From: Streptomyces broussonetiae
GTDB lineage: Bacteria; Actinomycetota; Actinomycetes; Streptomycetales; Streptomycetaceae
Length of the DNA stretch: 64,000 bases
Reading direction: 5' to 3'
NCBI RefSeq assembly: GCF_009796285.1
Contig: NZ_CP047020.1
Location: 7,874,001-7,938,000, forward strand
Shown: piece by piece, positions 16,579 through 25,649 of the stretch
Layout of the letters: every line of letters begins with the position of its first letter
Numbering within the stretch: position 1 is the first letter of the stretch
Program-made: the position numbers and the translations under genes
Notes under the pieces: model-generated
The model's input: only the letters and a program-made list of their open reading frames with translations
Databases searched by the model: none
Told to the model about the DNA's origin: nothing

Positions 16579-18132
16579 TCAGGGCGCCTCGGGCAGCGGG
16601 CGGTAGACGGTCAGTGCGCTCGGCGCCTTGTCCAGCAGCAGTTCGGGCGGGGCCGGGGCGGTCTCACCGTCGTAGGCCAGATGGGAGGCGCCGTCCAGGC
16701 CGGTGACGCGCAGGCGCTTGACGCGCCGTGCCGACAGCACGGGGGAGCGGCGCAGGGTGCCGGACAGGGCGGCGGCGACCAGGCGCAGCCGGGCCAGGCG
16801 TCCGGCCCGTACGACCCGGACGTCGAGGAGGCCATCGGCCAGGTCGTGGCGGCGTACCGGTGCCAGGCCCAGGCCACGGTAGGTGCAGTTGCCGGCGAAC
16901 AACAGCCAGATCTGACGCCGCCGCCCGTCGAACTCGGCCTCCACCGGACGCGCGGTACCCAGCACGTGCAGCACCGCGAGCGCGCCCGCGGCCACGCTGC
17001 CCAGCCGCGGCGACCACTTCTCCCGCACTCTGACCAGGTCGGTGTAGGCACCGATGCTGAAGGTGTTGACGAAGTAGGCCTCGTGCCCGTGCGGCCCCGG
17101 CCGGAACCGGGCCACGTCCACGCTCACCGCGTGTCCGCCGGTGACGGCCTCGGCCGTGTCCTCGACCGAGTGCAGGTCGAGGTCGTAGGCGAAGTGGTTC
17201 AGCGTCCCGCCGGGCAGGACCGCCAGCGGCAGCCCGTGCCGTACGGCCGCGGTGACGGCCGCGTTCACCGTGCCGTCGCCGCCGATCACCCCCAGCGCGG
17301 TGGCGCGTCCGGCGGCCTGGTCGAACAGCTCCTCCAGCGAAGCGTCCGGCTTCGCGGTGACGAACTCCGCCTCCGGCAGTGCGGCGCGTGCCTGCCGCAG
17401 CGCCTCGCCCCCGGTGCCTGCCGCGCTGTTGGCCACGACCACCAGTCCGCGTCCGGCGGGCAGAGCCGGTGCCTCGGCGCGCGGTCGGGCCTGCGGGCCC
17501 AACTGCTCCCTGGTAGGCGCAATGCCGCGCACGGCGTACGCCGCGCCCACTCCGAGGGCCGCCCCCGCGAGCACGTCGCCGGGGTAGTGGACCCCGGTGT
17601 AGATGCGGGAGAAGGCCACCGACCAGGCCAGTGGGGCCAGGGCAAGGCCCCAGCGGCGGGACTCCAGGCCGGCGCCGACGGCGAAGGCGGCGGCCGAGGC
17701 GGCATGGCCGGAGGGGAATGAGGTGGTGAAGGGGAGGCGGGCGAGGTGCCGCACCGCCGGTACCCGATCCAGCGGTGGACGGGGGCGCCGCGCAGACCGT
17801 TTGGCGAGGGTGTTCACGGTGGCCGAGGCCACGGCCAGTGACGCGACGGCGCGGACGGCGGCCCGTCGCCGAGGCCGCCCGCCCAGCGTGGCCATTCCGG
17901 CCGCGACACCGAACCACAGCAGCCCGTGGTCGGCGCTGCGGCTCAGCCGGGGGAGCACCTTCTCGGCGAGGGGCCAGTGGCGGGCGGCGACCTCCTCGAA
18001 GACGCGCCGGTCGGCACGGGCCAGCAGTGCCCGGACCGGGCCGTGGGAGGAGTCGGCCCCGCCCCGCGCAGCGGGCGGCCGCGTGAGCAGGGTGAGCAGC
18101 GTGCGTGCGGTGTACTGAGGACGGGACGCCAT
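16579..18132 (-). CDS. Bifunctional PAP2 phosphatase / diacylglycerol kinase-family protein
   Basis: A 517-residue membrane protein with two catalytic modules. PAP2 acid phosphatase, residues about 60-205: K111-x6-R118-P119, PSGH at 140-143, and S175-R176...H182...D186. The lipid-kinase domain from about 228 has GGDGTVN at 284-290 and LPGGTLNHFAYDLDLHS. Such fusions are common in actinomycetes and could both dephosphorylate and phosphorylate lipid substrates in phospholipid turnover. Hydrophobic stretches lie in the PAP2 half. A free-standing relative of the kinase module is at 5.3-6.3 kb. Confidence 0.92.
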   Translation of the reverse strand: MASRPQYTARTLLTLLTRPPAARGGADSSHGPVRALLARADRRVFEEVAARHWPLAEKVLPRLSRSADHGLLWFGVAAGMATLGGRPRRRAAVRAVASLAVASATVNTLAKRSARRPRPPLDRVPAVRHLARLPFTTSFPSGHAASAAAFAVGAGLESRRWGLALAPLAWSVAFSRIYTGVHYPGDVLAGAALGVGAAYAVRGIAPTREQLGPQARPRAEAPALPAGRGLVVVANSAAGTGGEALRQARAALPEAEFVTAKPDASLEELFDQAAGRATALGVIGGDGTVNAAVTAAVRHGLPLAVLPGGTLNHFAYDLDLHSVEDTAEAVTGGHAVSVDVARFRPGPHGHEAYFVNTFSIGAYTDLVRVREKWSPRLGSVAAGALAVLHVLGTARPVEAEFDGRRRQIWLLFAGNCTYRGLGLAPVRRHDLADGLLDVRVVRAGRLARLRLVAAALSGTLRRSPVLSARRVKRLRVTGLDGASHLAYDGETAPAPPELLLDKAPSALTVYRPLPEAP

Positions 18133-18334
18133 GCGATCAACGTGCCCGCTGGATGCGGAGTGATGCCATGGGCCGGCCCGGTCGTTCCGGTCGGTCCTCT
18201 CGCCCGGCGGTGCCCGCAGCCGCTGACGTCACCCGATCAGCGTGAGTACGAGCCGCGTTCCGCTGGACGACCAACACTGTAGAAGTCCGGGAAAGCAAGG
18301 TGCGGCGCACGAGCGAGGAGCAGGGACGGTACCG

Positions 18335-19879
18335 GTGGCGGACGAGGCGACCACGACGACCGGCGACGGGGCGACGAATCACGAGCCACTGACCTGTCTG
18401 GTGACCGGTGCGAGCGGCTACATCGGCGGGCGGCTCGTGCCCGAGCTGCTGCACGCCGGGTACCGGGTGCGCTGCCTGGCGCGCACACCGCGCAAGCTGC
18501 GCGACCATCCGTGGGCCGACCGGGTGGAGGTCGTCCGGGGCGACGTCCTCGACGCCGCGTCGGTGGCACGGGCGATGGACGGCGTGGACGTGGCCTACTA
18601 CCTGGTGCACGCCCTCGGCACCGGCCGCGACTTCGAACGGACCGACCGTGACGCGGCCCGCGTCTTCGGCGAGCAGGCCCGTCGGGCCCACGTCCGCCGC
18701 CTCGTCTACCTCGGCGGACTGACCCCGGAAGGGGTTCCGGAGCCGGATCTGTCTGCCCACCTGCGTTCCCGTGCCGAGGTGGGCCGCATCCTGCTCGACT
18801 CGGGTGTGCCGACCGCCGTCCTGCGCGCCGCCGTCATCATCGGTTCCGGCTCGGCCAGTTTCGAGATGCTGCGCTACCTCACCGAGCGGCTGCCCGTGAT
18901 GGTCACCCCGCGCTGGGTGCACACCCGTATCCAGCCCATCGCCGTGCGGGACGTCCTGCGCGTCCTGGTGGGCTGCTCCCGTCTGCCCGCCGACGTCAGC
19001 CGTGCCTTCGACATCGGCGGCCCGGAGGTGCTGACCTACCGGGAGATGATGCAGCGGTACGCCGCCGTCGCCGGACTGCCCCGGCGGCTCATCATGCCCG
19101 TACCCGTGCTCACACCCCGACTGTCAAGTCACTGGGTCGGCCTGGTGACGCCGGTGCCCGCCTCGATCGCCCGCCCGCTCACGGAGTCCCTGCGCCACGA
19201 AGTGGTCTGCCGGGAGAGGGACATCGAGCGGTACCTGCCCAGTCCGCCCGGCCATCCGCTCGGCTTCGACCAAGCGGTCACCCTCGCGTTGCAGCGCGTC
19301 CGCGAAGCCCAGGTCGCCACACGCTGGTCCTCGGCCTCCGTGCCCGGCGCCCCCAGCGACCCACTGCCGACCGACCCGGACTGGGCAGGCGGCAGCCTGT
19401 ACACCGACGTCCGCGAACGCGAGGCGGACGTGGCGCCGGAGGCACTGTGGCAGGTCATCGAGGGCATCGGCGGCGAGAACGGCTGGTACTCCCTTCCGCT
19501 GGCCTGGGCCGCGCGCGGCTGGCTCGACCGCCTAGTCGGCGGCGTCGGCCTGCGCCGGGGCCGGCGGGATGCCCGACGGCTGCGGGCCGGTGACTCGCTC
19601 GACTTCTGGCGGGTCGAGGAGATCGAACGCGGCCGGCTGCTGCGGCTGCGCGCCGAGATGCGGCTACCCGGCCTGGCCTGGCTGGAGATGCGAGTGGACG
19701 GCAACGGCAGTGGCCCTGTCCGCTACCGGCAGCGGGCGCTGTTCCACCCCCGCGGCCTGCTGGGCCATCTGTACTGGTGGAGTATCAAGCCCCTCCACGC
19801 TGTCGTCTTCGGAGGCATGTCCCGCAACATCGTCCGCGCCGCCGCCCGCGTCCAGCACGACCACCCCCCACACCGCTGA
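18335..19879 (+). CDS. SDR (atypical, NAD-binding) fused to DUF2867
   Basis: 514 residues from GTG 18335. The N-terminal half is an NAD(P)-binding epimerase-like domain with TGASGYIGGRL at the start of the Rossmann fold. The C-terminal half, from about residue 350, is DUF2867 (SRPBCC-like), with the Trp-rich end LLGHLYWWSIKPLHAVVFGG. This fusion is widespread in actinobacteria; the substrate is unknown, possibly lipid or polyketide-like. A purine-rich GAGCAGGGA lies upstream. The GTG at 18242 would add a non-conserved leader. Divergent from the PAP2-kinase gene. Confidence 0.85.
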   Translation: MADEATTTTGDGATNHEPLTCLVTGASGYIGGRLVPELLHAGYRVRCLARTPRKLRDHPWADRVEVVRGDVLDAASVARAMDGVDVAYYLVHALGTGRDFERTDRDAARVFGEQARRAHVRRLVYLGGLTPEGVPEPDLSAHLRSRAEVGRILLDSGVPTAVLRAAVIIGSGSASFEMLRYLTERLPVMVTPRWVHTRIQPIAVRDVLRVLVGCSRLPADVSRAFDIGGPEVLTYREMMQRYAAVAGLPRRLIMPVPVLTPRLSSHWVGLVTPVPASIARPLTESLRHEVVCRERDIERYLPSPPGHPLGFDQAVTLALQRVREAQVATRWSSASVPGAPSDPLPTDPDWAGGSLYTDVREREADVAPEALWQVIEGIGGENGWYSLPLAWAARGWLDRLVGGVGLRRGRRDARRLRAGDSLDFWRVEEIERGRLLRLRAEMRLPGLAWLEMRVDGNGSGPVRYRQRALFHPRGLLGHLYWWSIKPLHAVVFGGMSRNIVRAAARVQHDHPPHR

Positions 19880-20177
19880 GCCGGCCACGACACTTGTCGC
19901 GTCCGCAACGCCCTCAGCGACGCACTGTGGCGCGGCGAGGCCGGCAACCCCCTGCCGCCCATCGGACCCTCCACCGCCGGGCAGAGTCATCGCGGTTCAC
20001 CTCCGCGAAACGGCGGCATTCGGGTCATCTCCGTGCTGCGGGCATCCGTGACGGCCCGCGAATCGGGCCGGCCGACGAGACCGGCTGGTGTGGCGATAAT
20101 TGATGGTGTCTCTCAGTACGCTGGAAGACTTCTCGGACCCACTGGCGGATTCAGAATGGCCGAGCCGGGGACTGGCC

Positions 20178-20384
20178 CTACTGCAGCGGTTGGCCTGCCG
20201 GGCCGCTGTCCCACGGCTCGATCCCAGCAGCCCCGACCAGCAGGCTGGCCCAGGGCAGGACTCGCCAGATGCCTTCGGCATCGCGGTCGGCTATCACGAC
20301 ACCGGTGGTGTCCAGCTTGCGTTTCCTCACGTCCTGGACGGTGAGGCCGACTGCGCAGGCGGCGAGCCAGACTCGGATCGCCAC
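20178..20384 (-). CDS. Hypothetical 68-residue protein or 3' gene fragment
   Basis: A GTG-initiated frame (VAIRVWLAACAVGLTVQDVR then KLDTTGVVIADRDAEGIWRV) has natural amino acid composition and ends at 20178. The frame stays open further 5' but with poor composition, so it may be the tail of a larger, damaged gene. Family not recognised. Confidence 0.35.
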   Translation of the reverse strand: MAIRVWLAACAVGLTVQDVRKRKLDTTGVVIADRDAEGIWRVLPWASLLVGAAGIEPWDSGPAGQPLQ

Positions 20385-20568
20385 GCCGTCCGCACATCGA
20401 AATGCGCCGCGCCTCTCGCCGGGGCCGGCCATGCCACACCGGGCGCGCCCACGAGCGAAGATCCGCGCGGCGGGGCCCCGGTGTCGGCCGGGAAGACGCA
20501 CATCGCCTCCCGGCCGCAGGGCTGTCCCGGCGGCGGGCCCGTCATGCCACCGGGCTTTCACCGGCCGT

Positions 20569-21399
20569 TCAACACTCCGGCTCCGGGGCCACCTCACCGA
20601 AAGCACGGCGGGCGGCGCGGCGCCACCGGCAGGCGGGGAGCGCGGGTCGCAGTGCGGCGTAGGCGCTGCAGTACTTGGTGAAGATGGCGGGGCGTATCCC
20701 GTGGGCGTGCAACAGGCGGTCCGCCTCGGTGAGATGCCCGGTGGTCTTGATCTCGACGAGAACGAGGTCGTCCGTGCACCGCACGGTGCGCCCAGTGCGC
20801 ATGTCGTCGCAGACCAGTGCCGCGTCGCAGGTGATGCGCTCGCCGTCGGCCACGAAGGTGGCGCGAATGTAGTCGGTGCACAGGGACGGTTCGAGGGCTG
20901 CCGGGGCGTCGATGCCGTACGCGGTGCGCAGGGTGTCGGCGAGGAACCCCCGGCAGTCGGGGTCGAGCGGGGTGGCCGCTCCGGTCAACGGACGGCGGCG
21001 TTTGACGGTGTCACCGCGCGGCCCCTTGACCTTGATCTCGAACTGCCGCTCACCCGTGTCCGTGTAGACCCGCTCCCGGATCTTGAAGCGGAGCCGGCGG
21101 CCCTGCCGGTGGTCGTGGAAGGAGCGGAGCTCGGGGGTGTCGTAGTAGACGGAGTGGTAGCGGAAGGCACGTCGGCCGTCTATGGCGAGGGCGCGGAAGG
21201 GGCCGCCGGGCCGGTGCGGGTCGGTGAGCCGGCCGACGATGCGCAGGAAGGTGTCCGCGGGCACCAGGTAGCTGTGGTCGAAACGCGCGAGGAGAGCGGC
21301 CCGTTCGTTGAGCTCGTCGAGCGAGATCGGGCCGGCGCCGTGGGCGGCGTCGCCGATGGCGCGGACCGCAGCGGCGGAGCGGACCGATGCGGTGGTCAT
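20569..21399 (-). CDS. VTC-domain (polyphosphate polymerase-like) protein
   Basis: A 276-residue soluble protein with the VTC tunnel-enzyme fold: RFDHSYLVPADTFLRIV near the N-terminus, the strand pair YHSVYYDTPELRSFHDHRQG, KIRERVYTDTGERQFEIKVK supplying basic tunnel residues, and LVEIKTTG late. In yeast VTC4 this fold makes polyphosphate from ATP; bacterial homologues are usually paired with a DUF4956 membrane protein, as here. The start ATG overlaps the DUF4956 stop by four bases, so translation is coupled. Confidence 0.88.
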   Translation of the reverse strand: MTTASVRSAAAVRAIGDAAHGAGPISLDELNERAALLARFDHSYLVPADTFLRIVGRLTDPHRPGGPFRALAIDGRRAFRYHSVYYDTPELRSFHDHRQGRRLRFKIRERVYTDTGERQFEIKVKGPRGDTVKRRRPLTGAATPLDPDCRGFLADTLRTAYGIDAPAALEPSLCTDYIRATFVADGERITCDAALVCDDMRTGRTVRCTDDLVLVEIKTTGHLTEADRLLHAHGIRPAIFTKYCSAYAALRPALPACRWRRAARRAFGEVAPEPEC

Positions 21400-22028
21400 G
21401 CGCTTTCCCAGGTGGGCGTGGTCCGGTGGGCGGGTCCGGCGGCGGGCACGGGGCCCCGGCCGGCCGGGGCCGCTGTGCTCTCGCGATAGCGGACGTCGAC
21501 GACGGTGAGGTCCCGGACGAAGTCGACTTCCATGACCGTCCAGTGGAGGGGCTCACCCAGGCGCCGTGCGAGGTCGGCGCGGAGCGCGGCCGGGTCCTCG
21601 TGGACGGTGTCGAGAGTGACGACGGCGCGCCGGGTGTCGGCCAGGAGGCGGGGGCTGTCGGCCGCCCAGACGATGAGGAGCAGGGTGGCGCAGAGCCCGC
21701 CGGTGAGCGCGAACGGCAGCCTCGGCAGTCCGCAGAGCAGGCCGAGGACAAGGGTGGTGAAGTAGTAGGCGACTTCTTCGTGCTGCACGGCGTCGGAGCG
21801 GAGTCGCACGATCGAGAGCACGCCGAAGAGGCCGAAGCCCAGGGCCGCCCCGCCGCTGCGCACCTCGGCGAGGGCGGTGACGACGGTGAAGAGGCCGGTG
21901 TTCAGGGCGAGATAGGCCGGCACGAGGTCGCGCCGACGGTGGCGCGGATAGTAGATGGCGAAGGTCAGCACGCCGACGGCGGCGAGGTCGAGCCCGAGGT
22001 GGGCAGCGAGATGCCGTAACGACTCCAT
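21396..22028 (-). CDS. DUF4956 membrane protein
   Basis: A 210-residue integral membrane protein of the DUF4956 family. Spans include VGVLTFAIYYPRHRRRDLV and LNTGLFTVVTALAEV, with GFGLFGVLSIVRLRSDAVQH as the family hallmark. The start ATG at 22028 has GGGAG upstream; the longer upstream frame is not protein-like. It is the first gene of the two-gene VTC operon and probably anchors or couples the VTC enzyme to the membrane. Confidence 0.88.
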   Translation of the reverse strand: MESLRHLAAHLGLDLAAVGVLTFAIYYPRHRRRDLVPAYLALNTGLFTVVTALAEVRSGGAALGFGLFGVLSIVRLRSDAVQHEEVAYYFTTLVLGLLCGLPRLPFALTGGLCATLLLIVWAADSPRLLADTRRAVVTLDTVHEDPAALRADLARRLGEPLHWTVMEVDFVRDLTVVDVRYRESTAAPAGRGPVPAAGPAHRTTPTWESA

Positions 22029-22515
22029 GACTGCACTCCCTGTAAGTACCGAGGCCGGAGGGCCCCGAAAAGCCGGAACGAGAGACAGACGGTAGGTGAA
22101 CGCATGGCGAACATGTATTCGCTTGTGGAGAAACGATGCGCCTCCTTGATGGCCTTCGGCCCCAACTGACCGGAAGCGAACACCTCCTGTCGCGTTCGCC
22201 CCTCTTGCCGACCGCCTTCGACGCTCCACTGCCGGGCAGGGGAAGCCAACGAAGGTGCAGTGTCTCGCCGCCGGACTCGCAACCCGCAGCCCCTCACGCG
22301 ACGCATGGCTCATCGGTCGGCGGCCGGGGGAATCAGCGTCAGCGGCCGCGCGGAAAGCCTCAGTGGTCCCTGGCCGGAACGACGGCACGCCCGGCGGGAC
22401 AGTCGCCGATGGGCTCAACCGTGTTCGCCGGCGGTACCGGAGGCGAAGCCGCGGCCGCGACGCCGGCCGACGCAGGAGGCACTGGAGGAGGCGGCACCGA
22501 AGGAGGCGGAATAGG

Positions 22516-22995
22516 GCCAAGCATCGTGCGGACCGGTACCAGACCGCCGAAGGGATGCGCGATGCTGTCGAGAAGGTACTGGCAGGCCGTGCCACGGCGG
22601 TCTTCCCGGCGCTGCCGGTTCTGCCTGTGACGGTTCGGCACGCCCAGCAACCGCTGCCCCGGGGTCTGCGGAAAGAGCGTCCTGTGCCCCGGCTGCGCAT
22701 CCGCCGGCCACTCCAGGCGATGTGTCACTGACGGCCGCCGTGTGCACCTACATGATGACCGGGTCCCGCGCTCCTGCTCGTTCCCCGGTGGGGGCACCCT
22801 CGCTGATCGGCGAGACGATGAGCGAAGCCCGGGCGAGTGCCCAGGCCGTCGGCGTACGCATCCCGCCCATCCGGTACCGGGTGTGCCGTCGTCCCGGCAC
22901 GCCCGTCGGCCGGGTATGTGAGCAGACGCCCTCGCCCGGCAGCCAGGTGCCACGTAACGCCATCCTGCGGGTCACCCTGTCTCCCGGCACACCTC
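22516..22995 (+). pseudogene. Remnant of a PASTA-containing Ser/Thr protein kinase
   Basis: One frame holds the end of a kinase catalytic domain (ADRYQTAEGMRDAVEKVLAG, the DRYxSAxEMxxAL pattern). About 150 bases further, another frame holds a single PASTA repeat (APSLIGETMSEARASAQAVG then EQTPSPGSQVPRNAILRVTL). The catalytic domain proper and a transmembrane helix are missing and the pieces are in different frames, so this is a dead PknB-type kinase. Pieces of a BTAD regulator follow directly. Confidence 0.65.
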
Positions 22996-23002
22996 ACGTG
23001 AC

Positions 23003-23221
23003 CGGGACGCCGTCCTGGCACTGCTGGAACACCTGGGCGCCATCCACCCCGACCACGAACGCCTCGCCCAGCACGCCATCCGCCTCTACCAGGGCTCCGG
23101 GCGCAACGACGCGGCCCGCCACGCCTACACCCGCCTGGCAAGACACCTCAGCGATCTCGGCCTCGAACCCGAGCCGGCCACCCAGGCTCTCATCACAGCC
23201 CGGACCCGTCAGACCCGGTGA
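23003..23221 (+). pseudogene. C-terminal fragment of a BTAD (SARP-type) regulator
   Basis: The frame RDAVLALLEHLGAIHPDHER, then AIRLYQGSGRNDAARHAYTR and DLGLEPEPAT, ends at TGA 23219-23221. This is the helical tail of a bacterial transcriptional activator domain, as in SARP and AfsR-like regulators. It is joined in another frame to the PASTA fragment and has no start or DNA-binding domain. Confidence 0.65.
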
Positions 23222-23650
23222 TCAGCCCGCCGTAGCCAGTTCCACCGCCGACACCACATCGGCGCGGCTCGGCGCCCCGGAGGCGCGGAGCACGACGCGA
23301 CCGGCGCGGTCGAGGACGAGCACCGTCGGCGTGCGCATCACCTCGACGCGGCGGACCAGGTCGAGCCGCGTCTCGGCGTCGATCTCCACAAGACGCACGC
23401 CAGGTGTCTGGGCGGCCACACCGGCCAGCAGTCGCCGGGTGCCGGGGCAGGTCGAGCACAGGGCCGTCGAGAACTGCACCAGCGTCGCCCGCTCGCCAAG
23501 TGCCCCACCCAGCTCACCGGAGGACAACCGCAGCGCGTCACCCCGGCCACCGTCGCGCAGCCTGCCATCGCGACGGGCACGGACCAGCCCGAACGCCGTC
23601 GCGGCCGCCAGCACGACGGCGGCCACGATCAACCCGGTCGGATCGCTCAC
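23222..23650 (-). CDS. Membrane-anchored thioredoxin-like protein
   Basis: A 142-residue thioredoxin-fold protein with an N-terminal membrane helix (residues about 7-23) and the redox motif C65-STC68-P. The cis-Pro loop appears as EVMRTPTVLVLDRAGR. It probably acts outside the membrane as a thiol-disulfide reductase. The stop abuts the BTAD fragment on the other strand. The DUF4395 gene lies 7 bases upstream on the same strand, a conserved pairing in actinobacteria suggesting electron transfer across the membrane. Confidence 0.88.
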   Translation of the reverse strand: MSDPTGLIVAAVVLAAATAFGLVRARRDGRLRDGGRGDALRLSSGELGGALGERATLVQFSTALCSTCPGTRRLLAGVAAQTPGVRLVEIDAETRLDLVRRVEVMRTPTVLVLDRAGRVVLRASGAPSRADVVSAVELATAG

Positions 23651-23657
23651 GGCCGCC

Positions 23658-24107
23658 TCACCCGTGGCTCAGCCGGGCCCGGCCGCGGACCGCGAGCAGG
23701 TAGAACTCGCAGCCCAGGCAGTAGCCGAAGGCGGCGTTCAGGAAGGCCGCCGCGAGTGCCGCCGCGCTCGCGGCGATGCCGAGCCAGGCGACACCGGACA
23801 GGTAACCCGCCGCCCCGGCAACCGCGAAGCCCAGGCCGACCGCCTGCGCGAACCGCGGCGGCCGCTCGTCCTCCAGTTCTTGCGGCGGCCCGAGACGGGG
23901 ACGTACCAGCCGGCGGTAGAGCCAGCCGTACGGGGACCGGCGCAGCCCCAGAACCGCGCCAAGGGCGAAGACGACGGCCTGCGCCGCGAGCAGCACGCCG
24001 CTGCCGCTGACCAGGACGAGAAGCAGAACGAGGGTCGTGAGCACGGCGGCAAAGCGCGGCCCGCGTGGATCAACGCGGACAGGCACACCAGGGGTGCGGT
24101 CGGACAT
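23658..24107 (-). CDS. DUF4395 membrane protein
   Basis: A 149-residue protein with three to four hydrophobic spans and the family motif FGYCLGCEFYLL near residues 128-139, whose Cys pair could exchange electrons with the neighbouring thioredoxin. The N-terminal VDPRGPRFAAVLTT is also typical. It is the first gene of a two-gene operon with the thioredoxin-like gene. Confidence 0.85.
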   Translation of the reverse strand: MSDRTPGVPVRVDPRGPRFAAVLTTLVLLLVLVSGSGVLLAAQAVVFALGAVLGLRRSPYGWLYRRLVRPRLGPPQELEDERPPRFAQAVGLGFAVAGAAGYLSGVAWLGIAASAAALAAAFLNAAFGYCLGCEFYLLAVRGRARLSHG

Positions 24108-24645
24108 GAAGGACTCCGGGACGGTAGGGACGGATTGTGGCGAAGGGGGCGCGCGGTCAGCGACACGCGGCGGACCACACCCGACCGAAGTCGATGTGCG
24201 CCCTGATCACCAGGAACGTCGCGGAGAACATGCCGTTATTGCAGCAGTCACCCCCGCCGCGGTCAATCACCGCCCACCTGCCGGACACATGGGCGGACCA
24301 CCCGGGGGCGGATGGAACGGACCGGAGAACACCGGGTTGAGCTGGACTCGTCCGGGAGCAGGTGATGGGGTCCGCCCCGTCGTATCCGGTGTCGCATCCG
24401 CCGTCGTTTCTGCGTGCACACTTGGACACGACTCCCGCCTCGCCCCGAACTCGCAGGCCAGGGACCCGGCGAGCCACCGGCCGGCGAGGGCGACTGTATA
24501 TCGGTGCAGCAAGGCATCCCGATCTCCACCGGCCCGCCGGCGCGGCTCCCTCCCCGTATGCCGGCACACCTCTCAACTCACCTCATGGCCGGGAAACTTG
24601 TTGGTCATTTCCTCTGTTTCGTGTCATTTCCTACCTCCACCAGAC
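24108..24645. other. Region without a recognised gene
   Basis: About 540 bases where no frame on either strand has convincing protein character. It should contain the promoter of the DUF4395-thioredoxin operon near its left end. Confidence 0.4.
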
Positions 24646-25110
24646 TCAGCCCCGGGACTGGCCGGCCCCTACCACGAGGCGGCCTTCAGACGCCGGTGCA
24701 GGCACCCCTGCCCAGTCCAGGCCAGACGTTGCGGCGATCTTCGCGCTCCCTGCTTGGTACATGCCCAACGGACGTCGCGCCGGCTGATTGCGGAACGGGG
24801 AGTCGGGCGCCCCCCGACGGTAAGCAGCCGCGAACGGCTCGGCCACCTCGGCAGGCGACTCGAATACGCGCCCGAAGATCGGCAGGCGTCCGTTCGGACG
24901 TACCTGGGCCGCCTTCACGGCGCCGGCGACGGGGTCTGCCCAGTGCTACGACCGTGCGGCGATCAATGCGTCGAGCGCTCCGGCCGGCTCCCAGGCTTCG
25001 AAGGTCGCCACCTCGGCCTGCAGGCCGCGGGCTTGTGCGAAGACGGCCATTCGCGCATCTGGCTCGACGTCGAGCACGGCGCAGCCGGCGTGGAGCCCGC
25101 AACGGTCCGC
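24646..25110 (-). pseudogene. Class I SAM methyltransferase pseudogene with in-frame TAG
   Basis: The minus strand reads VLDVEPDARMAVFAQARGLQ then AEVATFEAWEPAGALDALIA, the acidic-loop half of a Rossmann methyltransferase, then TAG, then HWADPVAGAVKAAQVRPNGR in the same frame. The latter corresponds to the family HWVDP...KAARVLRPGG motif. The stop sits where a Trp is usual, so TGG to TAG is the simplest lesion. The SAM-binding GxGxG loop upstream is lost, where the recombinase fragment begins. Confidence 0.7.
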
Positions 25111-25131
25111 GCCGAAAAAGGGGGCCGCAGC

Positions 25132-25425
25132 GTCGGCTGCCGCCGGGCGCGAGCAGGCTGGTGTGCCCGGCGATCGCATCATGGGGGCTTGAAGCAGAGG
25201 CGGACATTCTCCGCTTTCTTGAGCCGGGACTCGACCGCCGGCATCAGCTCGAACGCGGCCGGCTCGCCCAGATGCGTCAGCCCGGAGTGGCGCCATTCGT
25301 GCAGGTACCAGCCGGTGCCGGGCCGCCCGGGGCGGTGTGCTGGTCCAGCAGCGCGCGGGCTTGCCCGTAGAGCAGACGGGCCAGGCCGGTGTCACCGAGC
25401 CCACCACGGCGAATGCATGGTGACC
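25132..25425 (-). pseudogene. Tyrosine recombinase (phage-type integrase) C-terminal remnant
   Basis: Three consecutive frames give the C-terminus of a Streptomyces tyrosine recombinase: GDTGLARLLYGQARALLDQH, then GTGWYLHEWRHSGLTHLGEP with the conserved H-x-x-R, then KKAENVRLCFKP, then HDAIAGHTSLLAPGGSRR. The position of the nucleophilic Tyr (usually VRRYF) reads Cys, and two frameshifts separate the pieces. The catalytic domain is dead and its N-terminal part is missing. Confidence 0.7.
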
Positions 25426-25649
25426 GCCGCCGCCATGGTCACGATTGCACTCGCCCAGTTTGTCGGCGAACGCTCGCCCTCCCTGTCGCCGCCGCTGTGT
25501 GCAGCAGTCCCGTACAGCGAACGGGTGTGTCAATTTAACTAGACACCCCCGACCTCGGCTACCAGGGGGCTGGACCGACTCCGCCTCCGACCGGGTGGCC
25601 ACCGCCAGCCGCTGGTACGACCCTGCGGGGCTGCGGTGAACCATCCGTG

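Noticed and set aside
16681..17721. A 346-codon open frame opposite the PAP2-kinase gene
   Set aside because: It is the GC-skew shadow of a gene with all catalytic motifs on the other strand.
22722..24206. A 494-codon open frame on the plus strand
   Set aside because: Only the first 80 codons (PASTA repeat) look natural. The rest is antisense to the thioredoxin-like and DUF4395 genes.
24037..25542. A 501-codon open frame on the plus strand
   Set aside because: Its composition is Arg/Pro/Ser-rich and it is antisense to the methyltransferase and recombinase remnants, which show clear family motifs on the other strand.
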